Below are positions 1 through 12,600 of a DNA stretch of 64,000 nt, one piece after another. Location of the stretch: assembly GCA_024449915.1 (NCBI GenBank), contig JAMZAV010001708.1, forward strand, positions 186,001 through 250,000. Direction: 5' to 3'. How positions within the stretch are numbered: the stretch's first letter is position 1; every line of letters begins with the position of its first letter. The notes below the pieces were generated by a model. That model worked only from the letters and a program-made list of their open reading frames with translations. It searched no databases and had not been told where the DNA came from. Source of the stretch: Sweltsa coloradensis (taxonomy: Eukaryota > Arthropoda > Insecta > Plecoptera > Chloroperlidae). Both the position numbers and the translations under genes were made by a program.

Positions 1-133
1 ACGTCAGAGTAGGAAGCCATCTGATTGGTTGACAGCCACATGCCCACATGTGCGATGTTTTCAAGATGGACGCTCTGTTGATGGGGCTTTTGCACATTGC
101 TGTTTTAATTTGTCGATGTATTTTGACGCTGAG

Positions 134-168
<35 letters not shown>

Positions 169-1690
169 CGCAGTTGAATTTTACAAAGTCCGCTTTGCGA
201 GTTTCATTAGGCCTACGCAAAAATCGTGAGTGTCCTTGTGGGGGGTCTTTGGTCTCATCACACCCGTCATGTATTTCAGTGGTATTATTATTATTTACTG
301 GGGAAGAATAGGCTTAGGGCCTAGGATCTAGATAATCGTACCTTAACCTAATCAATAGAAACTGGTAGGGCCTAACCTACGACTAGGGCCAGCCTCTAGG
401 CCATAGACCCTTACGTCCTAGCTAGGCTAGGCCCTAGGCGCTGAATTTTTTACCTAAGGGTTAGGGTTAGGGTCTACTAGGTCTAAGCCTACCTAGCCCT
501 AACCCCTACCCTAAGCTAGACTAGGGGATAGGCCTTATGTCATTTGCATTACCAACACAAAGGCCTAAGCTAGGTCTATTTTTTTTGTTAATGCTAAAGC
601 CTACGAAACAGCTTAATTATTGGATTAGGCACTCCCTAGCCCCTAGCCATATCCCAAGTTAAGGGAAGGTTATTGGTCTAGGCCTAGGCCTAAATAGGCC
701 CTAGGGCTACCTATGGTAGGGCCTAGCCTAGGTAGGCCTAGGCCCTAACCCAAAGGATTAGGCCTAGTAGGCTATAAGTAATTGTAAGCTAAGCCTAGCC
801 TAGCCTAGGCCCCATCAGGTCTAAGCCTTGCTTTTTTTGTTAGGGCCTAGGCCTACTGTAGGAAGTAGGTTACCAGTTAGCTAGGCCTACCTGTGGGTGG
901 TTAGAAAGGCCTAGTGTAGGGCCCTAGGCTACAAGTCAAAGGCCTAGGCCCAGGCCCCTACTCTTTCTTCTGTACCGGTAGAGATCATTGACCGGCACCA
1001 CTGCAAAATGAGGTAGGCCTAACGCCAAAAATTCCCTACAAGGACACACACCATATGCCGCTTAATTTGCTACAAACCCAGTGATAAAGTAGCACTGAAC
1101 CTAGGCCTACTGTCTAAAAACATTGGGCCTAGTCACTACCGGTAGCCTACCTATATTTAAAGTCACTCGCAACTTACGAACTTGCGTGTAGAATTTTGGA
1201 ACAACGTATAAAATTGAACTTGTAAAATCTTAGTGCAGCAGCAACTCTTGGAATATACTCTCTTCCTTCTCTTCCTTCTCTTTACCTCAGTCAGCGTCAA
1301 TTGAAAAAATTGAATTGAAGCTGCAACGGCATCCATAAAAAAACTACGAATAGAACTAGAATTTAGTTCATAATGGATGATATACCCTTTTGAAGTAAAA
1401 AGTCTGTCTGAACCTGTACCCAGATCCTTCTTCATTTGAAGCATAGATATTAGATTCATGTAGGCCTACTAATATTCAGAACTCGAGTCACCTTAGTACG
1501 TAGCGAGCAAGTGCAGTTAGTTTTTATGCGTTCCAGATTTAGGCCTACGCCATGCATAGAACTGCGTGCAAGCGAGTCAATGTAGATTTTCATAATTTAT
1601 TTTGCTTGTTAGCAATTTTGAAGCCACTGAATATTAACATACCCGGTCCACCTTAACCACAGCACCAAGTGACACAAAAACAAATGTATC
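1..1690. other. AGGCCTA-rich non-coding stretch
   Basis: No convincing gene is visible. The stretch carries a GA dinucleotide tract near 138-163 and a very dense scatter of TAGGCCTA, CCTAGG and GGCCTAGG words from about 300 to 1150. The open frames here have no recognisable domains and are probably chance. The palindromic word recurs through the whole window, but this is its densest block together with 3900-4300 and 52750-53420. Confidence 0.6.
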
Positions 1691-1698
1691 ATACAGGC

Positions 1699-2189
1699 AT
1701 ACCTGGGGGAGTTCCTTTTAAAAGGAGCTTATAAAAGATTCAGTTCATCAACTTTTATAAAGTTCAAGTTCCTGTTTACACCCTTACCTCTAAAAAGTTC
1801 AAGGTCCTCATAAAAAGAAACTAAAGTTCCTTTAAAAGGTTTACCTTTTATTTTTAACTTTTTTAATGCGACTGCAGAGTGACTGACGTGCAACTTGCAA
1901 GCATGCGTACGGCTGACAAAGAACACGGTGAGCGGTAGGGTCATAAACATGATACATATGATATGAAAATTATAAATGATAGTTAACGGCAAGGTTGTTT
2001 GCTAACAAATCCTGAAAAGTGGTGCCAAGTACAAAATTGACTATTTTATTATACTGGAATGTTATAAGGAACTTTCTAAAAAGTCCCTTGAAAATATGAA
2101 CTAGATCAATTAAAAGTTCCTCAACATTAAAATAAATCAAGTTCCGGGAAAATGGAACTTGTTCTTTTAAAAAGTTCCTTCTCTAAGTA
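1699..2189. mobile_element. Non-autonomous inverted-repeat element (GGGGAAGTTCCTTTT family)
   Basis: The left end (CTGGGGGAGTTCCTTTTAAA) and the right end (TTTAAAAAGTTCCTTCTC followed by TAAGTA) are imperfect inverted copies. A second copy lies at 26335-26749 and shares the interior around GACTGCAGAG and the CATACGGCTG-like segment. No coding capacity is seen. It is a MITE-like element of unknown superfamily. Confidence 0.6.
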
Positions 2190-5100
2190 GGCCTATGCGT
2201 ACAGGTTGAACGAATTCTTTTAAAGAAATGGCATAGTCAAGTCTTTTTATGTTATGATTTTCTAGGCCTTCCTATTGTAAGAAAATTATTTAAAGAACAT
2301 AAGGTATGCAGGGTGTAGGTGTAATAGTTTTTACCCCGTTTACATTGCTAGAGTTCGATGCAGGTTATGCGGTTAGAATAATTCATATTTCATAGTTTAA
2401 ACGGACACGGGTTTCAAGGCCGGTTGAGTTTCATTTCAACCCGCATACATTGCTAGTAGGCTAATAAAACAGTAATGGGGAAAGATCTATCATTGAATTG
2501 CAGTATATCACACAATATTTTGTTTTATTTGTATAGGCTATAGGCCCTACAGGTAATATGGAATTTAGGCAAGTTGGTTTTGTAGTTAGTAATTTATTAT
2601 AATATTTGAAGGCATAATAAATTGAGAGATTCTTCTCCTTGGGGGCTTTTTCTTGAGGCTGTGCCGCTGTAGCCAACGATCCACTCCAGACACTACAGGT
2701 ACCGGTACTGCAAGTGCTGGAAGGTCTAGGAGATTTTAGAGGCACACCCATTGGCAGCTAGTTGATGCCCACCTTCAGGAAACTGTCAACAAAAAAAATC
2801 ATGTAGTAGCCTCCCTATTGAATTGTGTGCTATAGCCCTTCTACTTGTAATAAAAATCTGGATGACATTAATTTTGGCCTAAATCATGTTCTTCTTTAAA
2901 TTACTAAGCCTGATTGATTGATTTTTTTTTTTTTTTAATATGCCAGCTAGTTGTAATGAAAACTAAGTCCTACCTATATCACAGTAGGCGAGGCCTGAAT
3001 TTAATTTGAATCTCAAGTGGCCGAGGAGAAAGTGAGTGCCGGTATTTGTCTTTGAGATAATTTATTCACTAAGTTCAACTAATCTAATCTACATTATAGT
3101 CTTCTTTATAATAAGCCTCCACCTTTTTAGAATAAGTAGTCTTAGGCTACATGGCCAAGATTTTAAAATACATAGGCCTAACGCCTAATAGAATTTATCC
3201 ATTAGGCTTTTTACATTAGGGGCCCAAGTAATTTTTGACATTATTTTTCGATACATATCTGCGTAGGCCTTGGTATGCTACCGGTATAGATTGGTGATAT
3301 TTTAAAAGTCTGACCTAGACCTATGGTCTTACAATAATTATTATATATTTTTAATTTATTTGACGTAAGTTTATTGTAACTTCTTGTTTGATGGCCTGAA
3401 TAACGGCAAATCATAATAGGCCTATGCTAAATAAAAACACCGAGACTGCTGTCTGATGGGCTTCTAAACCTGCCGTATGTTTGACGGCAGAGCACGTTAG
3501 ATGTAAGCAGCCACTAGATCCGGTTTACTGACCACACTTGCAATATGTAGGGCTTACCCCTGCCCCCACCTGCCCCACATAAAATCTTACCTCTTCACGA
3601 CATCAGTAACTCATTCCATGTGCTGATTACTGCAGGGGCTAGGAGGGTACCGGTGCTGAAAGTACAGTAGTTTCAACAGTTCTTCATTTTAAGCTGCCGT
3701 ACGACCATAACAATCATAGCGTTGTTGAATAATTGCATCTGTAAAAAAATAATAGTTTTTAGTTCAAGTTCTCTAGCATAGGCACTACTTTATATTACTT
3801 ATTCCCCGTTTATATTACTAGCGTCCAACGTGGGCTGGAACGCGGATTACAACTTTTGAGTTTTTTCCCCCGACATAGGCCCGAACCTAAATTAAGGTCC
3901 CCTGAATGCAAATGCACACTACATTTCAATGATCTGATATGACCTAAAGATTGCCTAGGCCTATCAAGCCGATGGTTTATGTCCATGTTTAGGTCTGACA
4001 ATGCTCTCTAGGCCTGTTTGTAATTCTAGTGAGTCAGTAAGTTAGGCGTATGGCCTAGTGCATGGGCTGGCCTAGAGTTGTAACAGCGTTGAACCTAACC
4101 TAGTCCTATGCTTTAGTTTGGTTAAGGATTGGCCCTTGTGTATCTTATGTAGGCCCTACTTCCTAGGCTTATGCACAGGGGCCTAGGGCTTGAAGTTCCC
4201 TGGTCCCTATTTTAGGTTAGGTGAAGTCAGCTCAGGTCTTTCGTAGGCCTAGATTAGCAGATACTACATAGGCCTACTAATTGTGACAGGGCTAGATTTG
4301 TGTGCATAAATTTAAACAAAGGCTAGGGCCCCTTTATGATGAACTTTATGATGTAGGGTCTAGGTACTAGGCTAAGATAACATACCTCATGAACCTCGTA
4401 GGCCTATCGTTGGGTAGGCCTAGACCACCAGAATCCTTGTTCTTCTTTGCTGATGCAATATTTCAAATAAGATTGCATGGCATTACTCAAGAACTGACGC
4501 CTAGGCTCCTAAACCCGATTTTGAAAAGGTCTTGGAACATTTACGTCTACAGATTGACACTTGTCAAGTCCCATGTGTTATTTTGTTTACTAAAAGTGGG
4601 CGAAGACCACTGCTTCAAACCTTGTCGTTTCCCACCGCTCGCGTCTGAGCGCTCTCCCATTGGTTGAATAAATTATGTTCCGACAACGGCTGGGATAGTT
4701 GTCGGAAACTTTACGAATTCGGGTTCCTCAATCCGACTGTCGCAAAATACCGTCGAGGCTAGACTTTCCGAAATTCGGTTTTTGTGGTCGGCCGAAAAAA
4801 ATGCTTTCCGACAGTTTCGTCGAGGCTAGGCCCCCAGAGTCGCGCGCTTAACGCTCGACCCAAAACTGTCGGTAATGGAGTTTCAAATTTTCAAATATTC
4901 ATTGCGTAACTGAAAATATATCACAAAAAAAGCCAAAAAGTAAATGGTTGAGTTGGTACCACCGGATATTCCCAGCTAACACAGACCCGTGGAAACCACC
5001 CAAGGACCCATATCCCACAAAAAACACTCAATAATATTTTGTTAACATTTCGATAATTTTAATAGTAGTTTTTCGTTGGAAACCTACCTAGGGTGCAATG

Positions 5101-5874
5101 CAATGCAAAACCAATATTAGGACAAACATGAAGTATGTTCGAGGTATGTATGTTTAAGAGGACTCAATCCCTTGCATTCGTATTAGCAATTAACGACTGA
5201 GGACAACATCGTAAAAAACCATCAGTCAGGATTGCCGGTCTCGACGGAATCAGAACTGGGGAAGGCGCGAAGTCGAGTTTAAGCGCTCAGCTTTCTGGAT
5301 TTTCCAGGTAAACTGTTAACAAGATCGGTATCATATTTCACAGGAACTTTAATAAAGAATCAATCTGTGACATCCAGGACGCGTATTCCTAAATTCCTAA
5401 TTTAATTGATTTTGAATTTTAAAATATCGTGAAATCTCCGTAATTTACTCAATTTTGGTCAACTTCGGTAATTTATTACAAGTGAACAGATTTTTTTAAC
5501 GCAAATTTTCATACTGGATATGAACGTTTAAATCAATCTGAACGCGTACGTTTATTTGGTGAATCGTAAGATAAACGGATTTGGTGGAAATTTCCAGAAT
5601 TAAAATTCATGTTCTCGATTTACTATTTTTTCGCGTTTTTGACTTACCTCTCGCAATGATTTTTTTAAGGTTAATTCTTGGCAACCAAGTGTGGATATCA
5701 ATATAAAGGAACTCTATAGGCCTAAACATTCATGCAAAATTTGGTAATGATGTATGCAACAGTTCAGCTGCAATCGTCAGAACCTAAGCGCGCGCATTAG
5801 AGTTGAGCCAAGCTCAACAAACTTGTATGTTGTCCGAGAAACCAAACGCACCAAAATTACATTGGTAAAACTTG
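2190..5874. other. Intergenic, no gene recognised
   Basis: About 3.7 kb without a supported gene. It contains another AGGCCTA-dense block (3900-4300). Around 4680-4830 there is a short inverted motif built on CCGACAAC/GTTGTCGG, probably remnant transposon ends. The longest open frames (60-97 codons) show no domain or splice context that I recognise. Confidence 0.5.
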
Positions 5875-6131
5875 TTTTGAACGGTCAATAGACGATTTTC
5901 AAAATCACCAGCGCCCTCTATATCGCGCGCGCAAAGCATTATGGGAGAAAGGGATTTACATGCTAAATGCCATATGCTCGGGTGTGTGGAGAACTGCGTT
6001 TCCAACAATGGCGGTGCAGTCAGCCACAATCCCAATCATATGGCATTTAGCATGTAAATGCACCTTTCTCCCATAATGCTTTGCAACGGAGCGCGCATGC
6101 GCAGTTAATTCTGAAAATGGTCTATTGGTCT
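5875..6131. mobile_element. Foldback element just upstream of the candidate secreted gene
   Basis: Long inverted arms: GCAAAGCATTATGGGAGAAA at 5931 onward is matched in reverse by the arm ending TTTCTCCCATAATGCTTTGC at about 6085. The match extends inward through CATGCTAAATGCCATATG. The outer flanks (CAATAGACGATTTTCA and TGAAAATGGTCTATTG) also pair. It has a GCGC-rich interior and no ORF. It ends about 280 bp before the ATG at 6409, so it may contribute promoter or 5' UTR sequence. Confidence 0.65.
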
Positions 6132-6408
6132 AATTGTACAAAGTCAAATACAATGGTCTAATTGTACAAAGTCAAATATTTTCTTACTGGGAAATGCGTG
6201 AGTTTCAACATGGCACAATTAATTTCGGTTTCGGCAATGCATTGTTATTACACAGTGTTGCTAATCTTTATGATGGCCATAACATAGTTTCATTGTGTTT
6301 TGTATTGCGCCCAAACGAACTGATTGTTTGGCGTTTAATTAGAAGTGCGGTTAATGTAACGAGTGATTTCATCAACAGCGAGAGCGGCCAGTATAGAGAG
6401 GGATAATT

Positions 6409-7884
6409 ATGACATCCTTGAAACTTGCCAGCATTGCTCTGGTCCTGGGAGGACTGTACTTCATGAGACAGGTCGAGGCTGATTTAGTTCCCAATGGACG
6501 TAAGTTATATTTTGGTTTAAGATGGATGGATGGATGGATGGATGGATGGATGGGTGGATGGATGGATGGATGGATGGATGGATGGATGGATGGATGATGG
6601 ATGGATGGATGGATGGATGGATGGATGGATGGATGGATGATGGATGGATGGATGGATGGAGATGGATGGATGGATGGATGGATGGATGGATGGATGGATG
6701 GATGGATGGATGGATGGATGGATGGATGGATGGATAGACCAACGTACTATTCATAACTCCATGGATAGACCGAGACCGGAAATCCTGACTGAATGTTATT
6801 TTAGGTATTCCATGATATCCCTTCACAATACTTGATGTAACTAACACAACAACAACTCCCAATAATATACCTGAATGGACACCTGGGCCCCGATTCATGG
6901 ACAATTTATCCCGAGATAAGGGGATATAATAGGGATAAAGAGGGTTAAGGACGGGTTAAGTCGGGGCAACTCGAATCAATAAACATTATGTTCGTATTTT
7001 CTTATCCCCGGGGCAAGGCGGGATAAGTCTTCACTACATTTGGAGCTATTCCACACTTATCCCAACCAATTCTGCCTATCCCGGGATAAAAAATAAACAT
7101 GAATCAGGGCCCTGGCATACATTGCACCCGTGGCAAGTTTCTCAAGAAACATTACAAATTTATATTATTTTATTCAAATTGATTAATAAATTGAGGAATA
7201 CGCATAGTGGACCTCACAGGTTCTTGTCGCAATCATAAAATAAGATAAGAAATGTATTTATTAGCTGAAATCAGCTTGTAGTTACACATACACCATACAC
7301 ATTTTGCACTTCAAATTACAATAACAAAATTTACATTTCGTACCCAGCTTACACAAGTTTTTTCATAGATAATATTTTTTTACATGCATACAAATACTTT
7401 TTTTACCATCGACATTAAATTTAACAAATAAAATCCAAATATCAATACATGTTTATCTATGATTCTATGCAGTACACACAATTTTTACAGCCTTGAATTT
7501 TTGTAATTTTTTTATTTAGTTTAATTTTTTCCACTATTAGGCTAAGTAGGAAGGTTGGCAGACAACTTGTGCTAGGGTGTCTGCCAACCTCTTTGTTATG
7601 GTGTTATTCCAGTTTTCGATAGAGATTTGAAGATATGTGGCAGCGTGACTGGGTACCTGGGTTGCCTCCGCAAGAGCAGTTGCTTCCTCAAGTGTCACGA
7701 CAACACCGTAGAAGATCTCCCTCACTGGGAGTGTCTCTGCTCTAGGCCTCCAAGTCGCGGATCGTCGGAACCTCCCCACACGGAGGAAACCACAGAGAGG
7801 ACTACGACGCACAAGTTTAAACCGCTAGTTAAAAAAACCACGCACCCACCCACCACCGCTATACCGGACGAGTATTATTATTAA
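6409..7884 (+). CDS. Candidate secreted six-cysteine, Thr/Pro-tailed protein (2 exons)
   Basis: Proposed exons are 6409-6499 and 7613-7884. Exon 1 starts [17 protein letters not shown], a good signal peptide with likely cleavage after VEA at residue 24. It ends at a strong donor (GAC|GTAAGT). An acceptor (TTATTCCAG) precedes exon 2, and the split codon joins in phase. The mature part is about 96 residues: a short N-terminal stretch, then six cysteines spaced C-x8-C-x5-C-x3-C-x12-C-x-C. After that comes a Ser/Pro/Thr-rich tail with Lys/His and a terminal EYYY before TAA. I recognise no family. CxxxC plus CxC resembles disulfide-rich peptides such as the CS-alpha-beta fold, but the cysteine order is not canonical. 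The intron contains a tetranucleotide microsatellite and a MITE. AATAAA-like signals follow near 8294 and 8365. The two-exon model is inference, and either exon could belong to something else. Confidence 0.42.
6521..6735. repeat. (ATGG)n / (GGAT)n microsatellite
   Basis: About 215 bp of tandem GGAT units with a few GATG slips (near 6596, 6638 and 6660). It lies 22 bp inside the proposed intron after the donor at 6500. Open frames made of repeated MDGW or IHPS residues here are repeat artefacts. Confidence 0.97.
6893..7112. mobile_element. MITE with GGGCCC-GATTCATG ends
   Basis: Left end GGGCCCCGATTCATGGAC and right end CATGAATCAGGGCCC are inverted. Inside them ATCCCGAGATAAGG-type words mirror CTATCCCGGGATAA. 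About 220 bp, no ORF, inside the proposed intron of the secreted-protein candidate. Confidence 0.65.
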
Positions 7885-8990
7885 CCCATTCGATTACTTC
7901 CACGAGTCCTACTCGTCCACTTTTTTTAGGAAAATTTAAAGGGTGCAAAAAATACAAAAATTCAAAATTTTGAAAAAAAGTTCTCAAGATTTTGACAAAA
8001 ATTGTTTTTAAATCTTGAGAATCGCATGGCTAGTATCAATGCTAGTATGAATTCTATTTATGATCCAAAATCCAAAAGGGTAGGATAGAACAAAACAGAG
8101 AGAAATTTTGAAAATCTCAGTAATTTCAAAAAAGGCAACATTCTCAATTTTTTAGCTACAAAAATGTTACACGTATGGAAAAAACATCGTTATCATTACA
8201 GCCAAGCATAGGAAATAACTGTTTTTTTTTTTAATTAATAAGCTGCGTCAAATCCAAAAATTTGCCAAAATTTTCGAAATATTGTCACGGAAAGAAATAA
8301 AAGTATTAAAAATTATCAGAAAAAATTACAATTTTATATTGTACTTTAAGAACCTGAATTTCTTAAATAAATTAAATGGTACTCCAATGGGTTAACCGTG
8401 TCGATCGATTATCGATTATTGTTGATTATTGATGTGTGTACAAAGCTGAATTTAAAGGAACTTAATACAATTTGAAGTTAGAATTATGTCCTTCCTTCAA
8501 ATAAAAAAAATGTATTCAGAATCCACTCACTTATTGTAAGGCCTTGAGGACCGGTCCCAATTGCGGAAGTCGACTGATTCAACAATGGTCAACAATTAAA
8601 ATTATGAATGAAAAATACATTAGTGGCGTTATCATTGTACGCGCACTTGTGCGGGAAATGGAAAGTAAGTGTTTCGGGAACGACTAATGAAAATTTAATT
8701 TATTGTGCCAAGAATTTAACTCGCAACTTGATGGCAGAAGTGTATTTGAAAACCCCTTGGCGGTCAATTTTGATATTTTGAATTTATATCTTTGGATTTT
8801 ATGTTTTTTTTTGTTTTTATATGCTTTTAAATTTATTTTAGTCTGTACCTCAATGTAAAATGGCAGTAATGCTGTATTTGAGTGAACCAATAAATAAATA
8901 ATGAAATGTATGGATATGCAATTTTTCTAAGAAAAATTATCATTAAAACTCAGTCCTGCATTTTTTTTTTTTTTTTTGGGGGGGGGGGGG
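7885..8990. other. AT-rich intergenic stretch
   Basis: No gene recognised. It contains A- and T-rich sequence with several AATAAA-like hexamers, and a T-run followed by a G-run near 8960-8992. The minus-strand frame at 8684-8890 has no recognisable domain. Confidence 0.5.
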
Positions 8991-9009
8991 GGGAGATTGA
9001 ATAGTCCTA

Positions 9010-9262
9010 GTAACCATGGGAACCGACTCTACAATAACTTGCCAGCTGAGTTCAAGGATATTGGGAGCGATGATAGTTTTACAATTAAACTTAAACATTT
9101 TTTACTTAGTGAAGTCTTATTATTTAATTAACGATTTCTGTAATTCAGTTTGACCTTTTTAAATTTAAGTTTGACTATGTATAGCATCACATGTGCTTAT
9201 GTACTTTGTTGGGGATCCATGTACTATTATGAATATGAATAAAGAACAAAGAACAAATTTGG
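9010..9262 (+). mobile_element. 3' end of a CR1/L2-like LINE
   Basis: A plus-strand frame from about 9033 reads YNNLPAEFKDIGSDDSF and continues IKLKHFLLSE to a stop near 9131. This resembles the conserved C-terminal tail of CR1/L2-type non-LTR reverse transcriptase proteins (pattern W/YNxLPxE....SFK.KLK..L). It is followed by a short 3' UTR ending ATGAATAAAGAACAAAGAACA, a repeated terminal motif as in such LINEs. The element is 5' truncated; no reverse transcriptase core remains. Confidence 0.6.
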
Positions 9263-9325
9263 AAACAATTATTTTGAAAAAATCTAAATTTACCGACAGA
9301 CCTGGGAATAGTAGAGAACGCGGAT

Positions 9326-9581
9326 CAGTTAGTACCAAAGAGTGGCTAGTAGTAAAAGGCCGCCATGTTTTTGCCCAACGTCAGCTGCTTACAGTAAACA
9401 AATGTGGCCCACAACAGACAACATCTTTGTCATGTCTGTTTCAAGCCACATTTGTTTACTTTACTCATTGATTAAAGAAGGCTTTCTTTAATCAATGCTT
9501 TACTGCAGGCTAAAAAATGACTTGGCAAAAACATGGCGGCCTTTATCACTGTATGGCCAGGCCACTCTTTGGTAGTAACTG
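9326..9581. mobile_element. Compound foldback element upstream of RBSN
   Basis: The outer arms (CAGTTAGTACCAAAGAGTGGC and the reverse of CCACTCTTTGGTAGTAACTG) pair. Inner arms also pair: GGCCGCCATGTTTTTGCC, GTAAACAAATGTGGC with GCCACATTTGTTTAC, and ATTGATTAAAGAA with TTCTTTAATCAAT. The result is a multi-hairpin, cruciform-capable element about 85 bp before the RBSN start codon region. Confidence 0.7.
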
Positions 9582-9667
9582 AATCCTTGGACGGTGTATC
9601 GGCGTACTATCTAGTAGGCGGTGGGTAAACTAACAGGTGATTGGGGAAATGTCACTGTGCAGTCCTA

Positions 9668-12600
9668 ATGGCAGAAGGGGGCGAAATTCTGGAAGGGTTT
9701 TTGTGCCCAATTTGCAAAGCTGACTTGGGAACTGCTTTGCAATTACACCAGCACTTTCAAGATGAGCACACAGAGGATCAAGATGTCTTGAAATCATTAA
9801 AAGGTGAGTCTAGCTACTTATTCTGGCCAAGGGACTAGATAGGCTTATTGTGGGCGGAGGCCCTAGGTTGTGGGGACAGCCGAGTGACGTAAGTAATTAG
9901 CTTGCTCTAGGGGTCTCTGCAATTCCCTAGTTTTTCTAGATTAACCGGATTTTCTTTTTTGCATGGTCATTTGGTTTAGCTTGCGATTAAACCACAACAT
10001 TTTTAAATGTCAACATTTGAGGTTATGTTTTGCTTTTGGGGTTTAGGTAGGGCCTAGGCCCCCCCCGCCCCAGCTAATGTCCGATGTCCCTAGGCCTACA
10101 TTATTTTTAGAACATATTTCTGAAACGCATTTTCAGGAAAATAGATCAGGATCTAGTAGAAGCAAATGAAATCGTAGACTAGTAGGCTATGCCTACCTGG
10201 GGCACTCTTCGGCTAGGGGGGTCCATCTTTTATACACCTTGTTAAATATTGCCTTGTTTCTAAATTATGTTAACCGTGTACTTTCGTTAGATTAGCCGAA
10301 AATTTCCGTGGCTACAGTGCGCCGCGCTAGTTCTAGGATATAATCGATAAGAGCGCCCCGAAATCCTTTCCGTTACAGGTATATAAAAGTTGGACCCCCC
10401 TAGCCGAAAAAGTACCAGGCTACTTTGCTTGGCCCCAGGACCCGGTAATTATGCCACATACGGATACCCATACATTATTCAGTTCAATGTGGTATTCAAT
10501 TCCACATTTATACATTAAGGCTTCATTGACCATGCCTAGGCGGGTGCGCTACTAGGCTGTTAAACACTCATTCATTGAGAATGCTACAGTTCTACATTCC
10601 CACTCTCTATTGTCACTGTTCATCCTAGTCAGAATCAGAATTTAAAACATAAATTAACATAAAAAGTGAAGGGTTACGCAGCTATGTTTTTAACAATTTT
10701 TCGTTGAAAAAAACCCGCTAAAAATAACTAAACGCAGTAGACCTAATTGTAAATGATTTTTAAACAGGTGCACACAAGTGTTCATTTAAATAAAAAAACC
10801 ACACTATAACAACACATTAACAAAAACCACCATCACCTTCCACACTCGGATCTTTGAATGAAAATCCGTGCAAACAACTATCCGGATTCCAAAATGAAAT
10901 TTGCTGCACAACTAAATGGGGGGGGGGGGGGCGTTGCCCTACAACCCCTACCGGGGCTCTGCCCCTGGACCCCAACAACAACACGCACCAAAGCACAACC
11001 AATGCATTCCGTTATCGCTGAGTGATTCTTCACAATTAGGCCTACCAAATTAACATCTCTCTTACTTGGCACGATAATCTAACAAGGCCTCTAGGCTAAT
11101 AGTAATAGGCTACGGTAGCCTACTTGTGCGTACCGTAGTCTATGTTTCCGATCAAAGGCAGTGGTCTGTACAAAGCGTGAGAGGTTTTATAATTTGGGGT
11201 TTAAATTTTTGTGTTTCTGTCCTTTCCCCTAGTACCGTGGTAGGTTGATATGAATAAGGAATGTGTCTTTTTTATTCCATCTAACTGTCATGTCAGTTTG
11301 TATGGGGGGGGAGTGTCTGCACGCAATGAAAACGATGACAGTGGCGGATCCAGGGGGGCGACCCCCCCCCAATGCACCTTTGTTTCAAAAAGGTACATTT
11401 AATTCTAAAATAATTTTTAAAAACCCTGCAACGTAATGAAAACATAGGTAAGGTACAGTAACAAACGTATAGTAAATAGAATCAATCTCCCCCGGTACCT
11501 ATTGAAATATACTCCCCTAAACCATTTAAAACACGTTTTTGACAAAACTTATTTTAAAAAAAAATCCGCGGAACGTCCCCTAGGAATAATAATAATAATT
11601 AGGCCTTGGGGCCTAAAATTATTAATGGATTGAGAAGGAGGCCTTTAAAGATTTCCCACTGAAATTATTTCCATTGTGGATTGGTTTTCATTTATTGGGA
11701 AAGGCAAAAAAAAGAAAATCTTGCAGCTGATGGAAAAATTTACCCAGTGATAAAAGGGCCAGGCCTTTTCCGTAAAAAAATTTACTCAAAAAATTATTTT
11801 CCCTATAGGAACGGAGTGTAAGTTTTTTAGGGTAGTTTTTTCCTTTGTCTAAAATAAGAATTCTTGACCTAAATGCTGGCCCTTACCGGAAACTAAAAAA
11901 AAAGGGTAGGGTTTTTTGTTTTTAGTTTTTGCGAGTTTTGCAAAAATTTACCACCATATTTGGGTTTAGCCCTATTTCCTGTTTTTATTTCATTTTTTTG
12001 AGAAAATAAACCTAGGCTACCCGGGTTTATTTAGGGGCTTTAAAGCAAAGTTTTTAGAAAAAAAAAATGGGGCCAAAAATTTAAATCTAGTTTTATACCT
12101 ATTTGTTAATATTCCAAAGGTGAATGAAATTATTTAGGCCTACCTATGGGTTTATTAAAACCTCAAAAAAAATCGGGGTTTTATTTTTTTTATAATCTTG
12201 GGGCTTTTTTCCTTTTGTCTTTTTTTTTTACCCTCCTGATTATTTATCCTTCGGCCCCTCCCCTTGGGTTTTCCATTTTTTTGGTAGCTATTAAATTTAA
12301 GCTCGGATTAAACAGGGATTAGAAAAATACTTGATCAATTTAAAACAGTAGCTTACTGGTAAATATTCCCTAGATTTAAATTTTTAGTTTTACCGAATTT
12401 TTTTAATTTTTTTCAGGCGCAAACAAGATCATATGCCCTATTTCCGGGCATTTTCGTAACCTCCACTGGAGGATATGCTGCCAAAACCCAATAAACTCTA
12501 ATTCGATTGGACAAATTTCTCAACGACCTCCCTCTGACCCACTAAAAAAAAAGGTAGGCTATTCACAGTTGCGTTGGGGACTGATCGTAGAGTCCAAACC

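Noticed and set aside
6461..6904. Long open frames of repeated IHPS or MDGW residues
   Set aside because: They are translations of the GGAT microsatellite on either strand.
7537..7812. Minus-strand 91-codon frame opposite the cysteine-rich exon
   Set aside because: It lacks a signal peptide, domain or splice partner; the plus strand has a matching first exon and consensus splice sites.
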